Assembly (NCBI GenBank): GCA_947498845.1
Contig: CANMLX010000018.1
Location: 17,639 to 81,638, forward strand
Length of the DNA: 64,000 nt
Source of the DNA: an uncultured Flavobacteriaceae bacterium
GTDB taxonomy: Bacteria > Bacteroidota > Bacteroidia > Flavobacteriales > Flavobacteriaceae
Direction: 5' to 3'
Positions 43,033 to 51,981 of the stretch are shown here, piece by piece (position 1 is the stretch's first letter; each line of letters begins with the position of its first letter). The translations under genes were made by a program, and so were the position numbers. Under the pieces are notes generated by a model. It was not told the origin of the DNA and made no database searches. It was given only the letters and a program-made list of their open reading frames with translations.

Positions 43033-44952
43033 ATGAAAAACTCCATTGCAGATAGAGTATCTTATTTTTTAAATCGCTACCCTCCATTTAATTTAATTAA
43101 AGAAGAGAGCTTGACTAAAATTGCCTCTCAAGTACAAATTATGTATTTGGAAAAAGGGGATTCGGTTTTTGATAAAGGAAGTAATTATCATAATCATTTT
43201 TATGTAGTTAGGGATGGTTCTATTTATTTATACCACAGCAACGAAACAGATAAAAATATTGTAGGTATAAGTGATAAGGGTGATATTTTTGGATTAAGAG
43301 CTTTAATCACTAAAGAAAACTATAAGCTTACTGCAACTGCAAATGAAGAATCTATAGTCTATGCTATTCCCATTGAAACATTTGAATCTGTAACCAACCG
43401 CAATGTAAAAATCCATAGGTATTTAATGACTGCTTTTGCCAGTAATACTCATGACCCTTACACTGCTGAAGAAAATGGTCAAATATTTATTGATTATTTG
43501 CCAAACAGATCGGACGATATAGCGAATCTCCAAACTGCAAATTACACGAGAACACCTATTTATTGCTATGCAGACCAAACATTAAAAAAAGCGGCCAAAA
43601 AAATGGCAAAGCATAAAATTGGTTGTATCATAATTGTGGATTACAATAAACATCCAATGGGGATTATCACAAATAGTGATATTAAAAATAAAATTGGCAC
43701 AGGATTATATCCCATTTCTACATCTGTTACTAATATAATGTCAACCCCAATTATTACAGATAAAGATGGTATTACGGTTGCTAATGCGCAATTAAAAATG
43801 ATCCAGCATAATATTAATCATATATGCATTACAGAAGACGGCTCTCCAAATTCTAAGACTACAGGTATTTTAACACATCATGATATATTAGTGACCTTAG
43901 GTAATAGTCCCGCAGTTATTCTTAAAGGTATTAGGCGTGCAAAACGTTCCAAAGACTTGAGGGGGTTTAGACTTAAAGCTAACACGCTCTTAAAAAATTA
44001 TCTAGAACAGAACATTCCTTTAACCCATATAAATCACGTTATATCATCAATTAACGATGCTGTGACACGACGTGCTATTGAGCTTGCTATAAAAAAAATG
44101 GCTACACCTCCTCCTGTAAAATTCTCTTGGATATGTATTGGTAGCCAAGGCAGAAAAGAACAGCTTTTATTTACAGATCAAGATAACGGGCTTATTTTTG
44201 AAGATGTTCCTGAAGATAAATATCTAAGCACACAAAGTTATTTTTTAAAACTGGCTAAATACATCACCAAAACATTACATGTTATTGGCTTTGAATACTG
44301 CCAGGCAGATATGATGGCCAGTAATCCTGAATGGTGTAAGTCTATATCTCAATGGAACGCCTTATTTAGTGATTGGATAGTAAACCCTAATGAAAAAAGT
44401 ATTTTATTGTCTTCCATTTACTTTGATTACAGTCATATATATGGAGACAAAACACTTGTAGATAGTCTTACAGAAAACATATATAATACCTTAGGAGACA
44501 CCTCTAGGTTTTATAGTATTCTAGCTAAAGATGCCATGAAAAACCCACCACCACTTGGCTTTTTTAAGCAATTTATTGTGGAACATAATGGTGAACAAAA
44601 GAATCTTTTTAACATCAAATATAGAGCTTTAATGCCTTTAATTGATGCGGCCCGTGTATTAGCATTAAGCAAAAAAATTAAAAATGTAAATAATACTTAC
44701 GAACGCTTTGAAAAACTAGCTGAAATGGAGCCAAATAATAAAGAACTTTTTCTTTCCTGTGCTTATTCTTTTAAAGCCCTACTTAAATTTAAAACAAAAC
44801 AAGGTATCTTACACAGCAATTCTGGAAAATTTATTGAATTGAGTTCTTTAACAAAAGAAGAACAGCTTAAGTTAAAACGCTGTTTTAAACCTATTCAAGA
44901 AATTCAAGAATCTTTAAAATTACGTTTTAACCTCTCTAGCAGCATATTATAA
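43033..44952 (+). CDS. cNMP-binding / CBS / DUF294 nucleotidyltransferase-like protein
   Basis: 639 residues with four parts in order: a cyclic-nucleotide-binding domain (about 18-140), two CBS motifs (about 165-290), a DUF294 nucleotidyltransferase-like domain (about 330-470; GSQGRKEQLLFTDQDNGL, with DxD-type acidic residues) and a DUF294 C-terminal helical domain. It resembles GlnD-type signal-transducing nucleotidyltransferases fused to ligand sensors, so it may modify a protein in response to nucleotides. The stop codon is directly followed by the exonuclease gene, and acs lies just downstream on the opposite strand, a combination also familiar near acetate genes in proteobacteria. Confidence 0.88.
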   Translation: MKNSIADRVSYFLNRYPPFNLIKEESLTKIASQVQIMYLEKGDSVFDKGSNYHNHFYVVRDGSIYLYHSNETDKNIVGISDKGDIFGLRALITKENYKLTATANEESIVYAIPIETFESVTNRNVKIHRYLMTAFASNTHDPYTAEENGQIFIDYLPNRSDDIANLQTANYTRTPIYCYADQTLKKAAKKMAKHKIGCIIIVDYNKHPMGIITNSDIKNKIGTGLYPISTSVTNIMSTPIITDKDGITVANAQLKMIQHNINHICITEDGSPNSKTTGILTHHDILVTLGNSPAVILKGIRRAKRSKDLRGFRLKANTLLKNYLEQNIPLTHINHVISSINDAVTRRAIELAIKKMATPPPVKFSWICIGSQGRKEQLLFTDQDNGLIFEDVPEDKYLSTQSYFLKLAKYITKTLHVIGFEYCQADMMASNPEWCKSISQWNALFSDWIVNPNEKSILLSSIYFDYSHIYGDKTLVDSLTENIYNTLGDTSRFYSILAKDAMKNPPPLGFFKQFIVEHNGEQKNLFNIKYRALMPLIDAARVLALSKKIKNVNNTYERFEKLAEMEPNNKELFLSCAYSFKALLKFKTKQGILHSNSGKFIELSSLTKEEQLKLKRCFKPIQEIQESLKLRFNLSSSIL

Positions 44953-45624
44953 ATGGTTTTTAAATGGTTTAATAAAAATAACAATGAACATCTTCCAGAA
45001 TTCTGGAGGCGTTATTTAAGTTATTTTAAAAACGCTAATAAACTACCGCCAATAGACAATACGCGGTTTGTTGTTTTTGATACAGAGACTACAGGTTTTG
45101 ATATAGATAGAGATAGAATTCTTTCTATAGGCGCTGTTACTGTAGAGCATAAAACCATTGCTGTTAATAATAGTTTTGAAGTTTATCTGGATCAGGAGAT
45201 TTTTAAGCCCGAAACTGTAAAAATTCATGGCATCTTAAAACGTGGTGAACTTGATAAAATATCGGAACTTGAGGCTATAGAGGCATTTCTGGATTACATT
45301 AAGGGAGATACTTTAATTGCGCACCATGCGTGGTTTGATTATAGTATGATTAATAGTCTTTTAAAACGTCATGGTTTGGGTAAATTAAAAAATGAATTTA
45401 TAGACACCGCCAAACTATTCAAGAAATCCAAACACATCATTTACCACGAAAATTTAAAAAACTATTCTTTAGATGAACTGGCTAGCGAACTTAATGTTCA
45501 AGTAATAGATAGACATACAGCTACTGGAGATGCTTTAATGACAGCAGTAATCTTTCTAAAAATTTTATCACGACTAAAAAGCAAAAATGAAAATCTTGGT
45601 TGGGATTATTTATTGAAAACTTAG
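44953..45624 (+). CDS. DEDDh 3'-5' exonuclease (DnaQ/PolC-like)
   Basis: 223 residues. The exonuclease motifs are complete: Exo I VFDTETTGFD, Exo II AHHAWFDYSM, Exo III DRHTATGDALM with the His and Asp of the DEDDh type. A ~40-residue basic N-terminus precedes the domain. It starts at the base after the DUF294 gene stop, so the two are translated together; DUF294/exonuclease pairs next to acetyl-CoA synthetase suggest a shared regulatory role that is not replication. Function inferred from motifs only. Confidence 0.9.
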   Translation: MVFKWFNKNNNEHLPEFWRRYLSYFKNANKLPPIDNTRFVVFDTETTGFDIDRDRILSIGAVTVEHKTIAVNNSFEVYLDQEIFKPETVKIHGILKRGELDKISELEAIEAFLDYIKGDTLIAHHAWFDYSMINSLLKRHGLGKLKNEFIDTAKLFKKSKHIIYHENLKNYSLDELASELNVQVIDRHTATGDALMTAVIFLKILSRLKSKNENLGWDYLLKT

Positions 45625-45637
45625 TATAAGTTTTAAT

Positions 45638-45889
45638 TAATGTGAGCTCGACGTAACTTAATTTTATTTTTTATAGCCATGTTATTGATTTTCAATATCA
45701 TGTAAATTTAGACAGAGAGAGGAACGAGCGACGAGAAATCTTATTTAGAGTAGATTCTTCCTCAAAAGCTTCGCTTTGTATCTTCAGCAAAATATATTTT
45801 GTTTTTGATAATGTCTGAAGGACAACGATTTTATTGAGTTAAATCGTAGGATTCTCATTGTCAGTAATTTTAATGTCGAACTCACATTA
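45638..45889. repeat. 252-bp imperfect palindrome between convergent genes
   Basis: Left end TAATGTGAGcTCGACgT pairs with the right end AaTGTCGAaCTCACATTA. The centre AAAGC-ttc-GCTTT (45764-45776) lies near the midpoint (45763). Size and ends differ from the ATACCA family. It fills the 282-bp gap between the exonuclease and acs and may end both transcripts. Confidence 0.75.
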
Positions 45890-45906
45890 TTTATATAAAT
45901 TATCAT

Positions 45907-47814
45907 CTAAAAGGCATTATCCATAATATCCTTAACAACTTCAGGGTTTAACAAAGTACTTGTATCTCCTAGGTTAGAGGTGTCTTTACAGGCAATTTTA
46001 CGCAAAATACGTCGCATTATTTTACCCGATCTGGTTTTTGGCAATCCTTTTGTAAACTGAATTTTATCCAGCTTTGCAATAGGCCCTACATGTTCGGTAA
46101 TTATTTGATTAATTTCTTTTCTTAGATTATCATGGCGACGCGTTTCGCCTACATCTTTTAAAATCACATAACCATATAGTGCATTGCCTTTAATGTCATG
46201 CGGAAAACCTACAATAGCACTTTCTGCTACTGCTGGGTGCTCGTTTATGGCATCTTCTATTGGCGCTGTTCCTAAATTATGACCTGAAACTATAATAACA
46301 TCGTCTACCCGTCCAGTAATTCGGTAGTAACCCACCTCATCTCGAAAAGCACCATCTCCTGTAAAGTATTTATTTTCATAGGTAGAGAAATAGGTATCTT
46401 TATAACGCTGATGATTTCCCCAAATAGTTCTAGCCATTGATGGCCAAGGAAATTTTATACATAAGCGTCCAGAAACTTGATTATTTTTAAGTTCGTTTCC
46501 CTCTTCATCCATTAACGTTGGTTGAATTCCTGGAAACGGCAATGTGGCATAAGTTGGTTTTGTTGGGGTTGCAAACGGAATTGGCGTAATCATAATACCT
46601 CCTGTTTCGGTTTGCCACCAAGTATCTACTATCGGACTCTGTTTTTTTCCTATATTATCGTTGTACCAATGCCATGCTTCTTCATTTATTGGTTCTCCAA
46701 CAGAACCTAATACTTTTAACGATGATAAATCGTATTTTTCAACAGGCTCTAGCCCTTCTTTTGCTAAGGCTCTAATAGCTGTTGGTGCTGTATAAAATTG
46801 ATTTACTTTATGTTTTTCAACAATTTGCCAAAAACGGCCATAATCTGGGTAACTAGGTACACCTTCGAACATTACAGTAGTAGCTCCATTCGCTAATGGG
46901 CCATAAACAATGTAACTATGCCCTGTAATCCAGCCTATATCTGCTGTACACCAATATATATCTTCTGGTTTATACTGAAATACATTTTTAAAAGTATAAG
47001 CCGTATACACCATATAACCTGCTGTTGTATGCACCATACCTTTTGGCATTCCTGTAGATCCCGATGTATAAAGAATAAATAACGGATCTTCTGCATCCAT
47101 AATTTCTGGCTTACAATCTGTATCTGCTTTATCCAAAAGTGGTTGTAACCAAACGTCACGCCCTTCTTTCATTTGTATTTTAGAATGTATACGCTTTACC
47201 ACCAAAACTCGATCTACACAAGAACAATCTTCTAGAGCTTCATCTACAATACCTTTTAAATCTATGGTTTTTGCGCCTCTATAAGAACCATCACTAGTAA
47301 TTACCATTTTACATGCACTATCGTTTATTCTAGTTGCTAAGGCTGTTGACGAAAATCCAGCAAATACTACAGAATGTACTGCGCCTATTCTAGCACATGC
47401 TAAAACGGCTACTGCCAATTCTGGTATCATAGGCAAGTAAATACATACACGATCACCTTTTGAAATCCCTTGATGCTTTAAAACATTTGCAAACTTACAA
47501 ACACGTTCATGTAATTGTTTGTAAGTGATCGATTCGGCTTCCTCATTGGGATCATTAGGTTCAAAGAGAATAGCTGTCTTATCTGCATTTGTTGTTAAAT
47601 GCCTATCAATGCAATTAACTGTTATATTTAGTTTTGCACCTTCAAACCATTTTACATCTGGTTTTGTAAAATCCCAACTTAAAACGTTATCCCATTTTTT
47701 GTACCATAAAAAATGTTCTTCGGCTACTTCTTCCCAAAAATTTTCTGGTGCTCTTACAGATTTTCTATAGACTTGGTAATATTCTTCTAGATGTTTAATA
47801 TGGTAATTACTCAT
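45907..47814 (-). CDS. acs: Acetyl-coenzyme A synthetase
   Basis: 635 residues. AMP-forming synthetase motifs are clear: YTSGSTGMPKGMVHT (A3), WWQTETGG (A5), TGDGAFRDEVGYYRITGRVDD (A7-A8) and the C-terminal TRSGKIMRR with catalytic Lys598, the residue that is acetylated for regulation in known Acs. The enzyme activates acetate to acetyl-CoA. It faces the DUF294/exonuclease pair across a 252-bp palindrome. Monocistronic, ATG at 47814; 101 bp separate it from the SpoU-type methyltransferase gene. Confidence 0.97.
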   Translation of the reverse strand: MSNYHIKHLEEYYQVYRKSVRAPENFWEEVAEEHFLWYKKWDNVLSWDFTKPDVKWFEGAKLNITVNCIDRHLTTNADKTAILFEPNDPNEEAESITYKQLHERVCKFANVLKHQGISKGDRVCIYLPMIPELAVAVLACARIGAVHSVVFAGFSSTALATRINDSACKMVITSDGSYRGAKTIDLKGIVDEALEDCSCVDRVLVVKRIHSKIQMKEGRDVWLQPLLDKADTDCKPEIMDAEDPLFILYTSGSTGMPKGMVHTTAGYMVYTAYTFKNVFQYKPEDIYWCTADIGWITGHSYIVYGPLANGATTVMFEGVPSYPDYGRFWQIVEKHKVNQFYTAPTAIRALAKEGLEPVEKYDLSSLKVLGSVGEPINEEAWHWYNDNIGKKQSPIVDTWWQTETGGIMITPIPFATPTKPTYATLPFPGIQPTLMDEEGNELKNNQVSGRLCIKFPWPSMARTIWGNHQRYKDTYFSTYENKYFTGDGAFRDEVGYYRITGRVDDVIIVSGHNLGTAPIEDAINEHPAVAESAIVGFPHDIKGNALYGYVILKDVGETRRHDNLRKEINQIITEHVGPIAKLDKIQFTKGLPKTRSGKIMRRILRKIACKDTSNLGDTSTLLNPEVVKDIMDNAF

Positions 47815-47916
47815 TTTAAGCTTAGTTAGTTTTGTTAAACTGAAGCTCTAAAATAATAAAAACTAACGTTCTTAAGCAATATTAGCATGTGCCTTTTTTA
47901 ATAAAAGCAAAATCTA

Positions 47917-48375
47917 TTAAGAACGTGGTTTTGCGATACCTCTATCGTACATTACAATACTTCCTGCCACAGCTACATTTAAACTTAATTCTGATTTAAA
48001 TTTCACTAAAAAATGAGATTTTTCAATGGCTTGTTTTGATAGCCCATGGTCTTCGGCACCTAATAAATACACACAGCGTCTTGGGTGATGAAATGTTTCT
48101 AAAGGTTCTGCACCCTCTACAAGCTCAACACCTACAATTCGTGCACCTTTTGGGAGGTTATTAAAAAAATCATCAAATGTGTCGTAATGAAAATAAGGCA
48201 TTGCTTTTACCGCATCATGTGTATCACTAGCTTGTTTTGCATAACGATTGCCTATAGTGAAGATAAAACTCGCCCCTAAATTTTGTGCCGAACGCCATAA
48301 AACCCCCAAATTTTCTGGTGTTTTTCCATTTTGGATTCCAATACCAAAAAATTCGTTTGTGAAGTTGTTGTTCAT
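47917..48375 (-). CDS. TrmH/SpoU family RNA 2'-O-methyltransferase
   Basis: 152 residues, the short SPOUT form without an extra domain. Motif 1 is NGKTPENLGVLWRSA, motif 2 LLGAEDHGLS, motif 3 SLNVAVAGSIVMYD, forming the knotted SAM-binding site. It should methylate ribose in tRNA or rRNA; the target (TrmH, TrmL or other) cannot be told from the sequence. The adk-like gene on the same strand ends about 40 bp beyond its stop in lower coordinates... it is preceded there by no other gene. Confidence 0.87.
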   Translation of the reverse strand: MNNNFTNEFFGIGIQNGKTPENLGVLWRSAQNLGASFIFTIGNRYAKQASDTHDAVKAMPYFHYDTFDDFFNNLPKGARIVGVELVEGAEPLETFHHPRRCVYLLGAEDHGLSKQAIEKSHFLVKFKSELSLNVAVAGSIVMYDRGIAKPRS

Positions 48376-48416
48376 GTCTTTTAGTAGAATATATCAATGA
48401 TTAAAAATGAATAAAC

Positions 48417-48995
48417 TTAGGATAAGTTCTGTTCTAATTCACTTTTTATTATGCTATATATGCTATCAATAGCTTGATTACCATCAATCTCTATAGTATG
48501 TACGCCAGTGTCTTTAATAAAATGTATGGCAGGAATTGTTAAACTTCCAAACTCCGAAATTCTGGTCAACACCACCTCACTATCTTTATCGTCTGCTCTG
48601 TTTTCTTCTTCGGCTCTCTTTTCTGCACGTTTTAAGAGTTCTTCTTTTGAAACTTTTAAGAATATAATGTGATCTATTTTATCACCGTCACATTCAATAA
48701 CATTCAATAAATGTTTAGCTTGCTTAATATTTCTAGGATAGCCGTCAAACAAAATTCCTTGACCTGATTTGTTATTATGATAGCTCTTTTCAACGATTTG
48801 AGCCACTAAATCATCGGGGGCTAACAAGCCTTTGCTACTGTATTGAGAGGCTTTAATACCTAATGCCGTTTTTTGGGCTTTTTCTTCTCTTAGCGCATCT
48901 CCTGTTGATAGGTGAATTAAACTAAAATCGTTAATAATTCTTTTGCTTTGAGTGCCTTTTCCTGCAAGTGGAGGACCAAAAATTATGATGTTCAT
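48417..48995 (-). CDS. adk: Adenylate kinase family protein with altered P-loop
   Basis: 192 residues. The P-loop reads GPPLAGKGTQ where adenylate kinases have GPPGAGKGTQ, so the second loop Gly is Leu. Other elements are conserved: STGDALREE, LFDGYPRNIKQA and RADDKDSEVVLTRI. It interconverts ATP, AMP and ADP if active. The substitution and the lack of a lid insertion suggest either a divergent adk or a paralogue acting on another nucleotide monophosphate. It lies 33 bp downstream of murA on the same strand. Confidence 0.8.
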   Translation of the reverse strand: MNIIIFGPPLAGKGTQSKRIINDFSLIHLSTGDALREEKAQKTALGIKASQYSSKGLLAPDDLVAQIVEKSYHNNKSGQGILFDGYPRNIKQAKHLLNVIECDGDKIDHIIFLKVSKEELLKRAEKRAEEENRADDKDSEVVLTRISEFGSLTIPAIHFIKDTGVHTIEIDGNQAIDSIYSIIKSELEQNLS

Positions 48996-49028
48996 ATTTT
49001 AAACTAAAGAAGAAAGAATACATAAAAT

Positions 49029-50336
49029 TTAAACACGCTCTATTTTAGCTCCAATAGCGCGTAAGCGTTCGTCTATATTTTCGTAACCACGATCTATTTG
49101 TTCTATATTTTGAATTGTAGACGTTCCCTTTGCAGAAAGTGCTGCAATAAGTAAGGATACGCCTGCTCGAATATCTGGCGAGGTCATTGTTGTTGCCTTT
49201 AAAGTCGATTTGTAATCATGACCAATTACTGTAGCTCTATGTGGGTCGCATAAAATAATTTTAGCGCCCATATCTATAAGCTTATCGACAAAGAACAAAC
49301 GGCTTTCAAACATTTTTTGATGAATAAGCACACTTCCTCTTGCCTGTGTTGCCACTACTAAAATAATACTCAATAAATCTGGTGTAAATCCAGGCCATGG
49401 CGCATCTGAAATGGTAAGAATAGAACCATCTATAAAACTTTGTATTTCATAACCATCTTTATGTTCTGGGATATAAATATCGTCCCCTTGTTTTTCAACA
49501 GTAATCCCTAATTTTCTAAAGACACTAGGGATAACTCCTAGATCATTCCAACTTACATTTTTTATAGTGAGTTCACTTTTCGTCATTGCTGCAAGACCAA
49601 TCCAACTTCCTATTTCGATCATATCTGGTAGCATGGTATGATCTGTACCTCCTAAACGTTCTACACCATCAATAACTAATAAATTAGAGCCTACTCCAGA
49701 TATTTTAGCGCCCATTCTATTAAGCATCTTACATAACTGCTGTAAGTAAGGCTCACAGGCTGCGTTATATATGGTCGTTTGTCCTTCGGCTAATACAGCA
49801 GCCATTACTATATTAGCTGTTCCTGTTACCGAGGCTTCTTCCAAAAGCATGTATGTCCCTTTAAGCTTTTTTGCTTCAACGCCATAAAACTGTTCTTCTC
49901 TACTATATCCAAATTTAGCGCCTAGTTTTATAAGGCCTTCGAAGTGTGTATCTAAACGTCTACGCCCTATTTTATCGCCTCCTGGCTTGGGAATGTATCC
50001 TTTACCAAAACGTGCTAATAAAGGCCCTACTATCATTATAGAACCACGTAAACCTCTTCCGTCTATTTTAAATTCATCAGATTCTAAATACTTTAAATTA
50101 ATGGTATCTGACTGAAATGTATAAGTGCCTTTGGATAGTTTTTCAATTTTAACACCTAATTTCTTTAATAAACTTATAAGCTTATTTACATCTACAATAT
50201 CTGGGATATTATTAATAGTGATTTTTTCTGGAGTTAATAGTACAGCACATAAAATTTGTAATGCTTCATTTTTTGCTCCTTGAGGCTGTATGCTTCCTTT
50301 AAGCTTATGCCCTCCCTCTATCTTAAATGTTCCCAT
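49029..50336 (-). CDS. murA: UDP-N-acetylglucosamine 1-carboxyvinyltransferase, Cys-to-Asp form
   Basis: 435 residues, EPSP-synthase fold. Family motifs include GAKNEALQILCA, GPLLARFGKGYIPKPGG and PDLLSIILV. The active-site loop, PGGC-x-IG in Escherichia coli (Cys115), reads PGGDKIG here, with Asp121 in place of Cys. The Cys is the residue alkylated by fosfomycin, and Asp variants of MurA are naturally insensitive in Mycobacterium and Chlamydia. It makes UDP-GlcNAc-enolpyruvate, the first step of peptidoglycan synthesis. It lies 8 bp downstream of the DUF4290 gene. Confidence 0.95.
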   Translation of the reverse strand: MGTFKIEGGHKLKGSIQPQGAKNEALQILCAVLLTPEKITINNIPDIVDVNKLISLLKKLGVKIEKLSKGTYTFQSDTINLKYLESDEFKIDGRGLRGSIMIVGPLLARFGKGYIPKPGGDKIGRRRLDTHFEGLIKLGAKFGYSREEQFYGVEAKKLKGTYMLLEEASVTGTANIVMAAVLAEGQTTIYNAACEPYLQQLCKMLNRMGAKISGVGSNLLVIDGVERLGGTDHTMLPDMIEIGSWIGLAAMTKSELTIKNVSWNDLGVIPSVFRKLGITVEKQGDDIYIPEHKDGYEIQSFIDGSILTISDAPWPGFTPDLLSIILVVATQARGSVLIHQKMFESRLFFVDKLIDMGAKIILCDPHRATVIGHDYKSTLKATTMTSPDIRAGVSLLIAALSAKGTSTIQNIEQIDRGYENIDERLRAIGAKIERV

Positions 50337-50344
50337 ATATAAAT

Positions 50345-50989
50345 TTAGTAGCGTTTTCTTTGACGGTTAGAACTTTTTTTCTTCTTGTGGTTATTATTGT
50401 TATGACTAAATTTTGTTTTAGTACGCATTAAGCTACTAGAATCTGATAAATCTTCTTTAGAATTTCTAAGATCTATCTTGCCATTAGAAAGCTCAAATAA
50501 ATGGTTAAAAATAACGGCATCTTCAACGGTATCTTTATTCCAATTTAGAAAGCATTTTTTCATGTGATTGGCAATAGTATACAATAATGCATCTTTTAAT
50601 TCTCCTTCTTCCCAGGTATTGGCTACATCTATCATAGTTTTGATGTTGTTTCCATAGAAACGATACTTGGGGAAGTTTTGTGGGTATTTTAAAGGATCAG
50701 GACGTTCTGCTAACAATTCCTTTGACGGTTTTGGGAAAGGAGAATCTACATCCAATTCAAAATTAGACATAATAAATAGCTGATCCCATAATTTATGCTG
50801 AAAATCTGGAACATCTCTTAAATGTGGCTGTAAATTACCCATTACAGATATTATTGCCTTTGCTAATCGTTCTCGCTCTTCCTTGGACTCTGCAGATTTA
50901 GCATGATTAATCATTTTTTGAAGATGACGTCCATATTCTGGAATAATTAAATGCTCACGCTCTGTGTTATACTCTAAATTATCTATCAA
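50345..50989 (-). CDS. DUF4290 domain protein
   Basis: 214 residues, soluble and helical with a strongly basic tail (KTKFSHNNNNHKKKKSS). The N-terminal NLEYNTEREHLIIPEYGRH and central NFPKYRFYGNNIKTMIDVA match the DUF4290 family of Bacteroidota, function unknown. It is tightly coupled to murA (8 bp), so a cell-wall-related or constitutive growth role is possible by association. The basic tail could bind RNA or DNA. Confidence 0.8.
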   Translation of the reverse strand: MIDNLEYNTEREHLIIPEYGRHLQKMINHAKSAESKEERERLAKAIISVMGNLQPHLRDVPDFQHKLWDQLFIMSNFELDVDSPFPKPSKELLAERPDPLKYPQNFPKYRFYGNNIKTMIDVANTWEEGELKDALLYTIANHMKKCFLNWNKDTVEDAVIFNHLFELSNGKIDLRNSKEDLSDSSSLMRTKTKFSHNNNNHKKKKSSNRQRKRY

Positions 50990-51053
50990 AATTTAAATGT
51001 GGGTATTAAAATTGTTACTTGTAGTAGTAGCTTGCGCAAAATACAAAAAAAAT

Positions 51054-51347
51054 CTATAGGCTTATGACGCCTTCTATTTTTTCTGCTACTTCTTTATACT
51101 TAAAAATTACTGCATCAGGGTCTTTCATTTGTACATTAATAGACACGCTGGTATATTTTCCTGTTTTAGATGCGTTTGTATTAATTACAGCACCTAGATT
51201 ATTAAAAATGTCTTCTATTTTAGCAATCTCTTCAGGATTGGTTTTTACAATAAACTTATATAAGTACTCTGATGGCCAACGCGTTGTTTCGTACAACTGT
51301 GCTCTTAGTTTTTTGTAAAATTCATCCTTATTTGGAGATGCACTCAT
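51054..51347 (-). CDS. DUF493 (YbeD-like) family protein
   Basis: 97 residues matching DUF493: WPSEYLYKFIVKTNPEEIAKIE and the alpha-beta ACT-like fold ending YKEVAEKIEGVISL. YbeD-type proteins are small ferredoxin-fold proteins; the Escherichia coli member is associated with lipoate metabolism by gene context only. It sits 64 bp upstream of the DUF4290 gene on the same strand and is divergent from the AAA ATPase gene. Confidence 0.85.
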   Translation of the reverse strand: MSASPNKDEFYKKLRAQLYETTRWPSEYLYKFIVKTNPEEIAKIEDIFNNLGAVINTNASKTGKYTSVSINVQMKDPDAVIFKYKEVAEKIEGVISL

Positions 51348-51438
51348 AACTTTTTTTTAGACTGCAAATATAGGGTTTCCTTTCTATTTTTTTTATAGAA
51401 GTTAAATTCCGAATTTTACATGAAAAATCAAATGCATT

Positions 51439-51981
51439 TTGGGGATTAAAAGAATTGTAATCACTGGTGGTCCGGGAACCGGAAAATCGACCATAATAGA
51501 CCATCTTATAAAAAAAGGGTATACGTGCAAAGAAGAAATTTCAAGAGAAATAACTTTAAACGCTCAAAAAGACGGCATCGATCAACTTTTTTTAACCCAT
51601 CCTCTGTTATTTAGCGAACTGCTTTTAAAAGGCCGCTTAGAGCAATATAACAACACCAAAAATATAACTCAAGAATTTATTTTTTTTGACAGAGGCATTC
51701 CAGACATTTTAGCTTATATGGATTTTATTGGAGATGGGTACCCCGATAATTTTATGGAGGTTGCAAAAAATACTAGTTACAATGTTGTGTTTATTTTAAA
51801 ACCCTGGAAAGCAATTTATAAAATTGATAATGAACGTTACGAAAGTTTCCAACAAGCTCAAGAAATACACACGCATTTGTTAAATACCTATTTAAAATAC
51901 AATTACACACCCATTGACGTGCCTTTTGGAACTGTTGAAGAACGCACGCATTTTATCTTAAAAGCGCTTCAAGACCTATGA
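51439..51981 (+). CDS. AAA-type ATPase / nucleoside-kinase-like P-loop protein
   Basis: 180 residues. Walker A GGPGTGKST at residues 9-17 and a hydrophobic DRGIPDILAY motif that resembles Walker B/lid residues of small-molecule kinases. The family is annotated AAA_28, of unknown role. Start is TTG 51439, since the only ATG nearby (51432) is out of frame and a stop lies 18 bp upstream in frame. It overlaps recQ by 4 bp (ATGA at 51978), so the two are translationally coupled and may serve together in DNA repair or nucleotide housekeeping. Confidence 0.8.
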   Translation: MGIKRIVITGGPGTGKSTIIDHLIKKGYTCKEEISREITLNAQKDGIDQLFLTHPLLFSELLLKGRLEQYNNTKNITQEFIFFDRGIPDILAYMDFIGDGYPDNFMEVAKNTSYNVVFILKPWKAIYKIDNERYESFQQAQEIHTHLLNTYLKYNYTPIDVPFGTVEERTHFILKALQDL

